Shown: positions 46,523 to 58,049, counted from the stretch's first letter. The stretch: 64,000 bases of DNA from Ophiura sarsii (GCA_035610835.1 CM069441.1:85414677-85478676), one strand, 5' to 3'. Notes: generated from the sequence alone by a model not told the origin. A program made the numbers and translations.

Positions 46523-47174
46523 CAGGGTGAGTAAAAAAAAAGTGTACTCAAAAGAAAAATAATTATTACAAATCTTTATTATCAGAATATGAAGGCAACC
46601 AATGTATGCGGCAATGGATGCATTTATTCACTATCATCAGCAAAAAGAATCATGACATTTCATGGTACCGTTTACCAGATTTTGGCAAAGTTACTGCATT
46701 TTGAAACCGAACACAATATTGAATATTTTACCCAATAATGCTTGATATTAATATACAAGTGGATTCATTTATTTTTTCAAACATTAAATGAGAAATAATG
46801 TCAAAACAATGTCATTATTACACGAATTTAGCAACAACAACACTTTATAAAGCTTCAATCAGGGATTATACAGCTTCAATCAGGGATTATAAAGCTTCAA
46901 TCAGGGATTATACAGCTACAGTGTGGACCCTTTTCAAAAGTGAGATTCTATAGATCTTATCAGATCAAATATCACAAATCTTGTTCGGTTTATAAAATGT
47001 TGACCTTTGTGCAAATGAGCATAAAATATGTTTTCCACAACCAATTTCAACCAACTAAAATTCTACAGAAAGCTAATTAGATGGCCCGTCTGCCGCAATA
47101 AAAATTCTGTGAAATCTGTGCACAGATTTTAAGATATAAAATCCCAAAGTTGCATTTTTTTTTTACTCAACCTG
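46523..47174. mobile_element. Mariner-like element, CAGGGTGAGTAAAA ends, TA duplication
   Basis: TA-CAGGGTGAGTAAAAAAAAAG on the left and TTTTTTTTTTACTCAACCTG-TA on the right are inverted. The element is 652 bp with no transposase. It contains the inverted minisatellite array. Confidence 0.75.
46846..46917 (-). repeat. Inverted copy of the 21-bp minisatellite, about 3.4 units
   Basis: TTATAAAGCTTCAATCAGGG-A and TTATACAGCTTCAATCAGGG-A alternate. They are exact inverses of the units at 46161-46299, including the G/T alternation. Confidence 0.9.
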
Positions 47175-47632
47175 TATAGGCACTTTAAAACGTAAATGTT
47201 TCAGTAATTTTGTTAAATTTGTGAATCAAATCAGCTGAAAAGTAAGTCGGAAAATGAATGTAAGCTTAATGAACCATGATGAAAGTATTAATTTTGACAA
47301 GCGTAATTAATTTGACAACCAAATCTACTCTACAGATCCAAACAAATGGGATTCATGCCGCCTCAAGTCAAACTTTAATAACTAAACACTGATCTAATCA
47401 AGCTCATTCCCTTTCTTAATTGTGTCTTCCTAAGTTCCGAATCACATCATTTTCTAGTTTAAATACCACAAGAATCACAATTAACATCTAAAAATTGTAT
47501 ATTCACTTAATATGTTATTTGATAACATCCGGCTTATGTCATCATTGGTCTCATTTGTAATAAATGAATAGCCTCGTTACATCAAGTCAAGTCAATCCAA
47601 GTGATGGTTGGCGCAAGTCAAATCAATGCTTA

Positions 47633-47815
47633 GAGAATAATTACTGCGTAACAACTGTTTTCGTGAATTTGTTTTAAAATCAGAGGTTTTTGTTCTGGTC
47701 TGAGGAATTGTCCCGAGGGGCGCAGCCCCCGAGGGACAATTCCGAATGACCAGAACAAAACCAGAGGATTTCAAAACAAATTCACGAAAACAGTTGTTAA
47801 GCAGTCATTATTCTC
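47633..47815. mobile_element. Hairpin MITE of 183 bp
   Basis: GAGAATAATTACTGCGTAAC, AACTGTTTTCGTGAATTTGT and TTTTGTTCTGGTC are mirrored across a GC-rich apex (GAGGGGCGCAGCCCCCGAGG). Arms of about 80 bp are near-identical. Confidence 0.8.
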
Positions 47816-48506
47816 ATTCATTACTGAAAAAGATGCATATTTTATCCAAATCGTTGATTTGTACCGATATAATCTTGCAAATAATTAATTAGTTTTCTGT
47901 TTATTTTGTCCACCCCTTCTTAGTTATTGAAACAGTCCAAGTTGGGTCATCCCCTCATTAACATTTTTATCATTCAACCAATCAGAAATAAGCTTTAATC
48001 GTGTTTCCTCATAACTCATTGAATATTCAGTTTAGGGGCGTGAGGCGTTAATTTGATTGGTCGGTCAGTGAGCAAAACAATGGAACACTTTGGCACAGTA
48101 CTTTCGGGCAATTATTAGTAACCCGCGCTCGGCGTGCGCGTTCTCATCTAACGATTAATTTGATTGGAACGCACTTGGTACGCAGCTATCGCGATTATTC
48201 ATGAAGTAATGAATTTTGATTAACATTCAGGGGTAGCATTCTGAAGCGTCTGCAAGGCATAGACCTCTAACTTGCTTGTTTGACGCATCAAGTTACACTT
48301 TGAAATTGACCAAGGGGTCAGGATTGAAATTGCATGGACCCCCTTAAATGTCACTATGCATGGAAAAGAAAACCTAAGAAATACTGAAGATTTTGTCATT
48401 GTCCATCCTTTGCTTACATCAGAAACCGCTTGACAATTTTTTGGACCCATTGAATTGGGTTTTGGCAGTCCCTAATAATGGGTCCAGACAAATTCAATAG
48501 GATCCC

Positions 48507-48896
48507 TGAGCAAACTGACAAAATTAAGGAGAAGAATAAGCATTATGAAACATCCTAAGCAGTATTTACATGTAAAGCAAAGATAGTATCCATTGGCTAA
48601 TGGCTATTTGGTAGTAGTGCTTTCTTTCAATGTCATTTTCCTCATTAATATGCCAATGAAGATATGTTATCGTTAGGCGTTATAGGCCACATTTATTTTT
48701 TCTATTTGTTTTTTTAATACTTTTAGATCGAAAACGCTCATAATTTAATAGCGTTTAAATTGCAAACTAACAAAATTAAGGAGGAAAAAAAGCGTTGTAA
48801 TGAAACAGTATTTCCATGTATAGCAAAGATAATATCCATTGGCTAATGTTTATTTAGTAGTAGTGCTTCAATTTCACTGTAATTTTCCTCATTTAT
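48507..48896 (+). repeat. Diverged direct repeat, units at about 48507-48655 and 48765-48896
   Basis: Both units carry CAAAATTAAGGAG, AGCAAAGATA-TATCCATTGGCTAATG, AGTAGTAGTGCTT and TTTTCCTCATT in order. Confidence 0.75.
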
Positions 48897-49453
48897 GCAT
48901 ATGATATTGATTGCAGTTTTAGATAGATGTAAACATTATCTGATACTATCTGTAAACATTTTGAGCAATTTGCCTCTGAAAAATGGTATCCTTTTTTTTG
49001 GACCACTCTGTAAACCATGTAATGTATACCATTTTGGAATCATAGTTCTTCTGAGCGTTAGAGCTTGCGATACCATCATGCCAGCTTCTAAAGTGATATT
49101 GTAATGATATCGCATGTATCGATTACTTGCTTATCAAAACAATGTAATTCAATAGATCAAGACGCTACTAGGTCCCCAAATATTGAATAAATAATAACTA
49201 AGGATTTGAAAGATATTGTCACCTATAAAATGTGCGGTAGATACATCACCAATTAATAGTGCCCTTAACTTAAGAGAGTGATTTGAACATATGTTACATG
49301 TAACAGGTGTATGTAAATCTTTGTATAGAGAGTTGGGAATACTATGATATCATCAGATCTGGGGAGTGAGAGAAAGATGGTTGAGGACTTTTTTTGTTTG
49401 GATAACAGTCATTCACATCTTGTTTCTATGAACTGTAATAATATCATTTTTCT

Positions 49454-49454
49454 T

Positions 49455-49485
<31 letters not shown>

Positions 49486-49930
49486 TGGATTTACTATAGC
49501 GCCCAATGCAAGGAGCCTCTGCGCGCTTCAAAAAACTAATTTACAAAAAGAAAACAACATAATCAACCTAAAAACCATAAAAAATTATAAATAATTGCAC
49601 ATTATACAAGCAGGGAAAACACAACAATTGGTGCACCACGTCTCTACTTGTATACAGAGATGCACACAGAAAAGAGATGTCCACACGTCAAGAACCAGGA
49701 TCGCAGATAGAAAAAGAGACGTGGGCTACATAAAAGAACATTATGATATATCAAAACAACATTTCATAAAAACAAGAAAAGGTATTAAGCACCAATCAAA
49801 TACATGAAATAGGTAGTCTATAATTAATAAATAACCCTATTCTATATATGCTATATCCAACAATATCCAATAGAAGCACTGCGCCGGTGGACCCCCATTC
49901 CCCAATCTCATTGCGTAATCACGCAAAGGT
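49454..49930 (-). mobile_element. LINE/SINE remnant with (TAA)n tail
   Basis: A TAA run (49454-49481) precedes, on the minus strand, a GGGCGCTATAGTAAATCC end like those at 4.64 and 36.15 kb. The region up to about 49930 shows GC-richer words typical of LINE 3' UTR, but no reverse-transcriptase residues could be read. The upstream limit is uncertain. Confidence 0.5.
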
Positions 49931-50113
49931 TTATAATAGGCTCTGAAACATTATTTTGGAGCGCAACCTCATAGCGTGATGCAGGATCACCTGGACTCCG
50001 GCCGCTGCTGCCCGGGGCAATTAATGTGTCTAAATGTTACTATTTCTTGCTTTAAATGAATAAGTCAGCTTTAATAAATGTTTTTAGACTATTATCACAC
50101 TAGAAACATTAAG

Positions 50114-50527
50114 TTAAATTGGCATATTGTCTTGACATAAACCACATATTTTTCTCAGCCCAAAAAAAAGAGGAAAAAAAAAAAGATTACCGACCGACCG
50201 ACCCAATTTAAAATTTTTATCACTTGAGGGCAACACAACATAAACAATCGTTGGCCTAACTGAAATATTTGAAGAAAGGCATCTCTTGCTGATGTCATAA
50301 GTAACAGCATATATTGATTCAGGTAGAACTCTATTGAAAGTCACACAATTTCTGGTGAAAATGATATTTGTGTTTGAAAAAAGTGACAACTCTTGGTAAT
50401 ATACTGTATGATTATCCTTGGCTGTCTGTATGTACACCCCATACTGATACAGATCTTCAAAAGGATATTTGTCCCGCTCATCCATAGTTTGGCCAAATAC
50501 AGCAAAAAAATTAAGTTTATTATTCAT
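50114..50527 (-). CDS. Unassigned 137-codon open frame
   Basis: The minus frame begins MNNKLNFFAVFGQTMDERDK and runs through YQYGVYIQTAKDNHTVYYQE to ESIYAVTYDISK. The first 100 residues have balanced, protein-like composition. The last 35 fall in an A-rich/ACCGACCGACCG tract that looks like repeat. A TTTTTGTAG acceptor-like site lies just upstream of the ATG. I recognise no family. It could be an exon or a decayed element frame; the coding evidence is weak. Confidence 0.25.
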   Translation of the reverse strand: MNNKLNFFAVFGQTMDERDKYPFEDLYQYGVYIQTAKDNHTVYYQELSLFSNTNIIFTRNCVTFNRVLPESIYAVTYDISKRCLSSNISVRPTIVYVVLPSSDKNFKLGRSVGNLFFFPLFFGLRKICGLCQDNMPI

Positions 50528-51525
50528 GAGTGTTAATTTTTTCTACAAAAATTACAAACAATTCAATTTGAATGAGATAAAGGACATATTTTAATCAATA
50601 TGAGACTGTGTTATGCAAATTAGGTGTAAGGGGGATAGTCCCTGATAGTTTTTATGAAGAAGATCGATTTGATCAAATTATAGGGAACTGCCCCTGAAAC
50701 TTTATTATTTATCAATCGTCTTGAAAATCATGCAAAAATAAAGAAGAAAGAAAATGGCAGGGTCCATCAAATCAACCCTGTTTTACACTGAGCAGAAAAA
50801 CATCCAAAAACAGGAAATGTAACAAGATATTAAAATAATAAAATGTTAGCAGTTTCTAGTATTTGGACTTTGACAATTTAACCGATTTGTCTGGCCTTAT
50901 ACAAATACGTTGTCAGACAGCGCCCAGTGATCTATAATGACATACTGTCAAACACTTATAAATTTGCGGGTACCTTTTTTACCAAATTACAGAAAGTCAA
51001 CATTTTTCGCAAGAATTTAATTTCACGATTCCAAAATTGGACTCAGATATTAAGCTTTTACCATGGTTTTTTTCGTAGGGATTTAATTTCACAAATTTAA
51101 AGTCCTTGTGAAATTTGCGAAAGTTAATTACTTCGCAAAATAAAGTGGTTTTTCATGGAAAGCAAATGATGTGGCTCACTTTCTAACTGGCTACATTAAC
51201 CCTTTCCCGGAAGAAGCTATTTCCCACTACTTTTATGGTGCGCTTCAAAAACATGAGTATTTGTTCAAACTGGCAGAATGAAAGTAAATTGAGATTCCTG
51301 GGAGGGCCGGGGTAGTAAATATAGTTAACCATACCAAGTATATTATACTCCCACTGAAATAATCTGCACGTCAGCAGGGGTATGGCTTTAAATATATTTG
51401 AATAGTTGTCAGTTTTCCCCCTTCGGGTACCATAGTTGAATCGGTTCCAAATTGGCGAGAAATATTTGGTTTATCTCTCCTCTCAAAAGTAATCCAAGGG
51501 TCAGTACGCACGTGGATATGGCCAC
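50528..51525. other. Intergenic; AATTTCGCAAA-rich inverted words at 50960-51160
   Basis: TTTTTCGCAAGAATTTAATT and AATTTGCGAAAGTTAATT words form an internal inverted patch like that in 44586-44822, likely the core of a related short element. No gene seen. Confidence 0.45.
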
Positions 51526-51538
51526 CAGTGGCGTACCG

Positions 51539-51577
<39 letters not shown>

Positions 51578-51806
51578 CTGCGAAATTTTATGACTGTGCG
51601 AAATTTTGTGACCGTGCAATATTTTGTGACCGTGCGAAATTTTTTGACACTACCCCCCCCCCCCCCCACACTTACGTGAAATTCACGAGGTGACAGACTG
51701 GGAAAAATTTGGGGCAACCTTTTACGAACATTTACTGTCGGGACGACATACTTCTGCCCCCCCCCCCCCCACCCCCCCCTGGCTCACATGCCGCGGTACG
51801 CGCCTG
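51526..51806. mobile_element. hAT-type MITE with poly-G, 8-bp TSD ATGGCCAC
   Basis: ATGGCCAC lies at 51518-51525 and 51807-51814. The termini CAGTGGCGTACC and GGTACGCGCCTG are inverted. The interior has a G run of about 36 (51541-51577), direct repeats of GTGACCGTGCGAAATTTTGT and two C runs. An 8-bp duplication with CAG-NGGCG termini is typical of hAT non-autonomous elements. Confidence 0.85.
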
Positions 51807-51814
51807 ATGGCCAC

Positions 51815-53209
51815 ACGCACATGGTTTTGGCAGATCGCATGTGTCACGCATATGATGATGCACAGTGTTGCTTGTTGCCTTCATGCGCGTCCTTCTGTAT
51901 TCATTCGCTGCTGTAAGGAGGCTTCGCCAATTTGGAACTGATCAAAGTATAAAGTTGCTTTCCCCATTTAGGCCTATAGTATGAATTTTACCCCTTTTCT
52001 CCTTTTTTGATCCTACTTCTTTCAACTTTTTCTTCCCCTATGCTTTTTTCTCACTTTCCCCCTTTCTTTCATTCACTTTCCCCCCTTCCTTTCGCGCCTG
52101 AGTGATTCTGCATTGGGATGTTCTCCTGTAGTTTGCAGACCTTAATGATAAATATGAATGCCTACAGCAGTTATCATGATACAATATTTCTTTTGCTGTT
52201 GTCTAAATTGTAGCCCCTCTGTAAGCTTCTGATTAAGATGCTACGCCTGATGAATGTGTGACATTCACCTCAGCAAACCGTTTCATTTCAAATGCCTTCT
52301 GCCTCTTTGTGATTGGGGCAATATCTTGATTTTTCACATGTGCTTTATTAATTAAAGCATAAATGAATTAAAGCATAAATGAATCAAAGCATGAATTAAT
52401 TAACCCTTTGAACCCTTACCGTTCTACACTGTTCGTACCCCTCACCCTAGCCTTCCCATAGGTTCCCATCTAAAATATTGATTTGTACATGAGATGTACA
52501 AATTTAACCCAAAAACGTGCTTAAAATCACATATTATAACTTTGTAAAATCACACAGAAACAATAAAAAAGTCAAGTAGAAATTGCTTCCATTTTTAATT
52601 TATTAATTAATTAATTTATTTATTTACAGAAGCTTCTTGCAGAGTGCTCAATGCGAAGAAAGAGCAAAATATGTAAGTTAGACTACCGTTCCAAATGGTC
52701 TAACTTATTTATTTATTAAACTTGACACAATTCCCTAATAGAATTAAGCAAACTTTAAGAATTAAAACCACATGAGCATGATTCTGATGAAATTGAAGTA
52801 TGGCGTCTGAATATCCTGTCACTCGGTTAAGCCGTGCCAGTTGGTTGATGCGGCATTCGTAACTCATCGTAAAACATTAATGACTAAATGCCAAATGTAT
52901 TTGGGCCTCGGGACTAAAATAGAGATGGCTTATAACTATAGCTCATCTCATCTATCCACAAACTTTGCTTTGTATATGTTGTGCATACATAAGTAGACAT
53001 AGTTAACATTACCTGGCAACTGAAGCTGAAAAAAAAATATAGAAAATAAAAGAAAGTTGTGGCCAAAGCTGTTGGTTTATGCCCCTTTGACCTACATATA
53101 TGTAACATATCTCGGCAACTGAACGTCCAATTGTTTAGAGTCTTCAGAGCAAGGGCTAAAACATTATATTGATTTTAAAGGAAATCTAAATTGTTGACTT
53201 AGCCAATAG
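51815..53209. other. Intergenic, low-complexity patches
   Basis: Pyrimidine-rich 51985-52095, AATTAATT/TTTATTT runs at 52600-52630, and a short AAAGCATAAATGAAT triplication at 52352-52400. No gene seen. Confidence 0.45.
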
Positions 53210-53550
53210 AGCCATCTTTTATGGTCTTAAAAGACCTCCATTTTATTTAATATTCAAAAATCGTGAACATTTGCATTCCAAAGCCTAATTTTGTGAAAAT
53301 GTGCGTTCTAAAACTCCAATTTTTTGAAAAATTGGTATTCTTACTAAACAAATTTGGGGGGAAATCAGTTTTTAAGACCCTACTTTTTTACTTTTTGGAG
53401 AAAACCAGTTCTTAAGACCCTATTTTTTGGAGAAAATAAGTTCTTAAGACCCTATTTTTCGTCCAAAAACGCTCCGCTCCGAAACCCCATGTTTGAGACC
53501 CTGGATGGCACACCCCTACCCAAAAATAAGTTAAGCGCCCCCTTCCCCCG
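53210..53550. repeat. Decayed AGTTCTTAAGACCC repeat, family with 43976-44310
   Basis: Three near-identical CAGTTCTTAAGACCCTATTT units, preceded by more diverged ones and closed by GGCACACCCCTACCCAAAA and a C-rich end. Confidence 0.7.
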
Positions 53551-54050
53551 GACAGGAAAGTAACAGGAAGAATAGAAATAGATTTGCAAGATAGTACTAT
53601 GTCACGTCTCATTGCCATATATATATCCTCATTAAAATAATTGTCTTTTATTTGAGCTCTGGTGTATGGTTTCTTCTTGTGGTAATGCACATAATGATGT
53701 TGAAGGAATTCAAATAATATAATGAAAGTTTAAAGAATGTTGAAACACAGTTGTTTGCACTACAATAACAATGCATTTGTGATTTTTTAGGTGCACAAGA
53801 TATATGCTTCGGGTCTATTATGTACCAAAGCAATATGATTAGGGTCAAATATAAACACTATCACATGCTGTTGTAATGTCCTTTATACTTAAAACCATCC
53901 CATGTTTTGTTTGTTTGTTGTCGTTGATGTTTTTTTTGTATATTTGACAATACAATTTTAAATAAGAGCGGGCAGATAACAACGGCAAGTTCAACAACTT
54001 AAACAAACATCACAAGCCTCGACTCATATCCCAACTTAAAAAAACAAGGA

Positions 54051-54134
54051 CATGAGCCGGTGCGGGACCCGAACGTGTGGCCTTTCGAACACCAGTCGAA
54101 CGCTCTAACCACCGGGCTAACCGACCGTCTCTGA
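54051..54134 (-). ncRNA. tRNA-derived SINE head (threonine-like)
   Basis: The minus strand reads GGTTAGCCCGGTGGTTAGAG (A box), a perfect 5-bp anticodon stem TTCGA/TCGAA around CTGGTGT, and a B-box-like GTTCGGGTCCC. Acceptor pairing is partial (GGTCGGT/ACCGGCT) and the T stem is broken, so a SINE or pseudogene is more likely than a working tRNA. Confidence 0.65.
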
Positions 54135-54205
54135 TAAACAGAGTGCACACCAGATAGTAGTGATATAAAGCAATCAAGGATTATAATTGACATACAATAC
54201 AACAA

Positions 54206-54842
54206 AGGGGCACACATAAGGGAGCGCCCTCAATTTGACTGGAAGTCAGGTGTTTTGCACCTATGTAATACTTTGGCATATATACAAACTACCATCTGAA
54301 ACTGTTGACCTTAATTCGCCGTCTATCATGTAAAATGTCATGATTTGGTCATTTTGATGTAGATCACAATGGAATTATCAGCATCCCTCGCCACATATAT
54401 AGGGTGACCCAAAAAAGTGTTAACACTCCGGGCACATAAGATATCTTAAAAGGACAGGAACACACGGATCTAATCTTGATGTATTATGAAAGCTGAGTAA
54501 ATAAGCTTTCATTTGCATTTTATTGCGTTCCAATTGGTTATTTAGAACAGGAGGGGAACGCAATAAAATGCAAAGGAAAGCTTATTTACTCAGCTTTCAT
54601 AATACATCAAGATTAGATCCGTGTGTTCCTGTCCTTTTAAGATATCTTATGTGCCCGGAGTGTTAACATTTTTTTGGGTCACCCTGTATAGCTTCAACCA
54701 AATTTCTATCTAGCGCCATCATTCAGCCCTTGTTCCATAAAATCGTACATTTCAGGGTTCCTCCTACGTACCTTATCTATTGAAACAATTCATTGTTTCC
54801 AAATTTTCATTTTTCTCAGCAAGCAATCTCTCAGTGTCCCTT
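54206..54842 (-). mobile_element. TTAA-family element, inverse of 35895-36379
   Basis: The ends AGGGGCACACATAAGGGAGC and ...CAGTGTCCCT mirror the other copy's termini. GCGCCCTCAATTT, CTACATCAAAA/TTTTGATGTAG and AACCAAATTTC-TATC keep the order inverted. TTAA is kept at the right edge (about 54843-54846). It is split by a 287-bp hairpin. Confidence 0.75.
54400..54686. mobile_element. Near-perfect palindromic mariner-like MITE
   Basis: The arms AGGGTGACCCAAAAAAGTGT, TAACACTCCGGGCACATAAG, ATATCTTAAAAGGACAGGAA and on through AAAATGCAAA are mirrored with almost no mismatches around a spacer of about 23 bp. TA flanks it (54398-54399, 54687-54688). It is 287 bp. Confidence 0.88.
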
Positions 54843-54846
54843 TTAA

Positions 54847-55710
54847 GTCACCTATATTTGCCATTCAAGTCAACAACAAAGTCATTGAGGCATTGTATCG
54901 CTATGTTTTATATAGAGCATGAAATGTGCACCCAAGAACGGCCAAACGTTACCATTATCATAGATCCTTGAAGGATCCATGCCATTATATTAACAAGATT
55001 TATTACACAAGATTATTACAATATCTGTCTGGATTTTCTGATTATGTTGCAGAATAACAAACTGACATAAAGGGAAAGTGCTGCTTATCAGTGATGTACC
55101 TTGCTAGCCTTGCATGTGTCACAAAAACAAGCTAGATCAGTGAAGATTAAGGTAAGCGTTATTTATTTGTTTTCTGACCTTTCCTACCTTTGAGTCACTC
55201 ATAAACAGTAAACAAATGAATAGAGTAAAGAGATAGTTATATGCTTCATTGCTCTATCACCATACGTTTCTTCTCTCAAGATAAGCGAAACATGGTTGGG
55301 CAATCATGCCCAAAGGTGTTATAAAATGCTGTTGACACTTGTCAGCATTGTAGCGCTATGGACACCTTTCATAAATTTTGTCATTATCCACACTCACAGC
55401 AGCCTCGATGATCTTGATCTTTCCGCATCGCATATCATTTCGGCCTGTAACCATTTGTTAACATGTAAACACTGTACAACTTGCAATATTTCACGTTCAA
55501 TTCTCAAAGCCCTAGCGCACATAATACTGAAGCGAATAGCGATTGAACAGCACCCACAAGAAGCTTATGTCCTAATGAACAATTCCTACTGTTCAAAATG
55601 CTAATCGCTTCATTATTTTAATTTTGAAAGAAGTATGGGGGTCAGCAACACATAAGAAATGCCATGCTAGAATAACTAAAAATAACTTTATCAACGTTAT
55701 TGCCAAAGGA
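54847..55710. other. Intergenic, no gene recognised
   Basis: A 102-codon plus frame (55296-55604) reads as Cys/His-containing peptide (NHLLTCKHCTTCNISRS) but has no recognised fold or splice support. Confidence 0.35.
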
Positions 55711-55787
55711 GTTAATCCAGTGTAGCATAGTGACCAAGATCTAAGGCACCCACGCAGGAATTCCGGGTTCGATTCCTCAACCAACCT
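55711..55787 (+). ncRNA. tRNA-derived SINE head
   Basis: GTGTAGCATAGTGACCAAGA resembles an A box and CCGGGTTCGATTCCTCA is a good B box. About 32 bp separate them, without tRNA stems. Confidence 0.6.
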
Positions 55788-56279
55788 ATATCATTATAAT
55801 ATTGATGGTTTGTTTTTGTAACATGCGTATGCATGGCAGCTTTCATATTTCACCTCACCAGATGTGAATCGGGATGTGAACAAAAGAGCTCCTATCTACA
55901 TTATATATTTTGTAGTATTATGGCTATGGGATGAACGCTTAGTGATCCACACTCTTAGAAATAATACTTTTATTTAATGCGGGGTTGAGGACATAAATTT
56001 AACAATGAAGATGCACACATAAATAATTTAGGCATGCGCTTCCTTTATCACTGAGTTTTATAAAGTCGGAGCTCAATTGTAGGGATAAGACATTGTTGTA
56101 TTTTGTTGTATTTTCAGACCTGGATTATTTCAGCGTTTCAGCAATCTCTTTTTGTTTTCAGATCAAATTGATCTATTTTACACCCATGTCAGTCACCACA
56201 CTGTAAGCATCTCCCACTTTAGGTCATTTTCAGCAGTGACAGGTTTCAGGTTTAGGCCAATATTGTACCATCTGCTTAA

Positions 56280-56788
56280 TGCACTTATCAATTGCAAGCC
56301 CAGCCCTCTGGGACCCGGGGCATAGCGGGGACCGTACACGAGTGAATCAAAATGATGCCCTGCTATGCGGGGGAGTGTACGCGGACGTACAAACTGTGCC
56401 AGCCAGGGGCGTGTAGCGGGGACGTACGCTAAGGTACACAAATGTACACCCCGGGGGCCTGCTATAAATAAGCTAGAGATGCGATGCGCTTGACGAAATA
56501 AGCCTAATAACACATAGGGAACTCATAGAAATGCATTCCGTTGCAGAAAGAAATAAGCGACCTTGGGACTGTAGCCTGGTGAATAATTTGTCCTGGGAAA
56601 TGGGTAGCCGGGACTGAACACTTTGTCCCGGTCAAGGGGGGCCGGGACTGTAGCGGGGACGTACAAAAAATGGTGCCTGGCCCTGCGGGGACCGTACACG
56701 ATTGTACCCGGGACGTTACATGGGCAAATTGTACGTCCCGGCCCTAATCTCCGCAACCCCCGGGCCGGGGATGTAATTGATAAGTGCA
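56280..56788 (+). mobile_element. Harbinger-like family copy 1, TSD TAA
   Basis: The termini TGCACTTATCAATTGCAAGC and ...GTAATTGATAAGTGCA are inverted. TAA lies at 56277-56279 and 56789-56791. The GC-rich interior carries many CCGGGAC, TAGCGGGGACGTACA and GTGTACA words. A central AT-balanced core reads GAGATGCGATGCGCTTGACG. It is 509 bp. Confidence 0.85.
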
Positions 56789-57142
56789 TAAGGATCTATG
56801 ATTGTACTAACTCATTTGTCATGCATTGGAAATCATATGATAGATTTTGAAAAGGGGTCAATTGTATTTTGAATGCTGACTCGAGTGTGTACATGTTCAT
56901 CAAGAACCCACAAAATGTCTCTTGTACAGGTATATGGGGGAAGTTGTTGAATACAAGATATGTTGGTATCACTATGCTATGGGGCATTCAGCTGGTTTGG
57001 TTAGCAATTTGTTGGTGCCTGGGAGTTCTACAGTGTGCACTTTACATCAAATGCAAATTGCACATTCAGTACATACATAGAGTGAAGTGATTTTACATGT
57101 AGCAAGCTGCAGGAATTAGTGAGATATATTTACACACACTAA

Positions 57143-58028
57143 TGCACTTGTCAATTGCAAGCCCGGCCCAAGGGGACCCGGGACTAGCGGGGAATAGGGC
57201 CGGGGTGTACAAATTGCAAATGGGACGTCCCAAGTGCATTCATGTACGGCACGCAGGGTGGGGCACCATTTTGTGTACGTCCCCGCTACAGTCCCGCCCC
57301 CCCCCCCCCCCCCCCTAGCCAGGACAAACGGTGTACAGTCCCGGTCACCCTTAGCCCGGACAAAGTGTACGCCCTGGCTACAATCCACGGGTCGTTTAAT
57401 TTCTTTCTGCAACCATAAGGGGATGCATTTCTATGTGTTCCCTATGTGTTATTAGGCTTATTCCGTCAAGCGCATCGCATCTCTAGCTTATGTATATAGC
57501 TACGCCCGGGGTGTACTATTAGTTATTAGGTGAGGTTGGGCCAGATACGGATTATATCTAGTCGAGGATTCTGTATTCCGTCCCGATACAGACTCAGAGA
57601 CTAGATATAATCCGTATCCGACTCAACCTCACCTAATAACGATTTTATCCTACTAAAACACTATTAAAACAAAACAAGAACAACTGTTTCTGTAAAGTAG
57701 TAGTCACCTAAAACCCCAGCAAGTTCAGATGCACGATCGTCATGCGCCCGTAGCAACCCTACTACAACGCATGCGCAGTTCCTTACTGACCGTATACGGG
57801 ATACGGGGGTCGGATACGGAATATATCTAGTCACTAAATTCAAGCGCTTATCCAATAGGAACACGAGAATCGTCTTGATGGTAGGATAAATTTGTGTACC
57901 CTAGCGTACGTCCCGCTACACGCCCCGGCTAGCCGGGGTACAGTTTGTACATCCCCTGACACTCCCCGGATGGTCCCCGCCCTGCCATGTCCCGGGTCTG
58001 TGGGGCGGACTTGCAATTGATAAGTGCA
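57143..58028 (-). mobile_element. Harbinger-like family copy 2, inverted, with nested insert
   Basis: Same termini (TGCACTTGTCAATTGCAAGC and TTGCAATTGATAAGTGCA), with the interior in reverse order relative to copies 1 and 3. The flanks are TAA on the left and TTA on the right, so the duplication is not exact. A poly-C run lies at 57296-57315. Without the insert at 57522-57891 its length would match the family at about 510 bp. Confidence 0.82.
57522..57891. mobile_element. Nested insert with a 115-bp hairpin
   Basis: Copy 1 reads straight from GGGGTGTAC into the inverse of its neighbour at this point, while copy 2 has about 370 extra bases. The insert starts with GTTATTAGGTGAGGTTGGGC, then GATACGGATTATATCTAGTC, mirrored at 57600-57643. 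A third half-copy (GGATACGGAATATATCTAGT) is near 57812. TTTATCCTAC and GTAGGATAAA words face each other at 57646 and 57882. Confidence 0.7.
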
Positions 58029-58049
58029 TTACAGTAACAAGACCTAGGA

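Noticed and set aside
54051..54134. Functional tRNA-Thr gene
   Set aside because: The acceptor and T stems do not pair properly and a SINE-like tail follows. Called a tRNA-derived SINE head.
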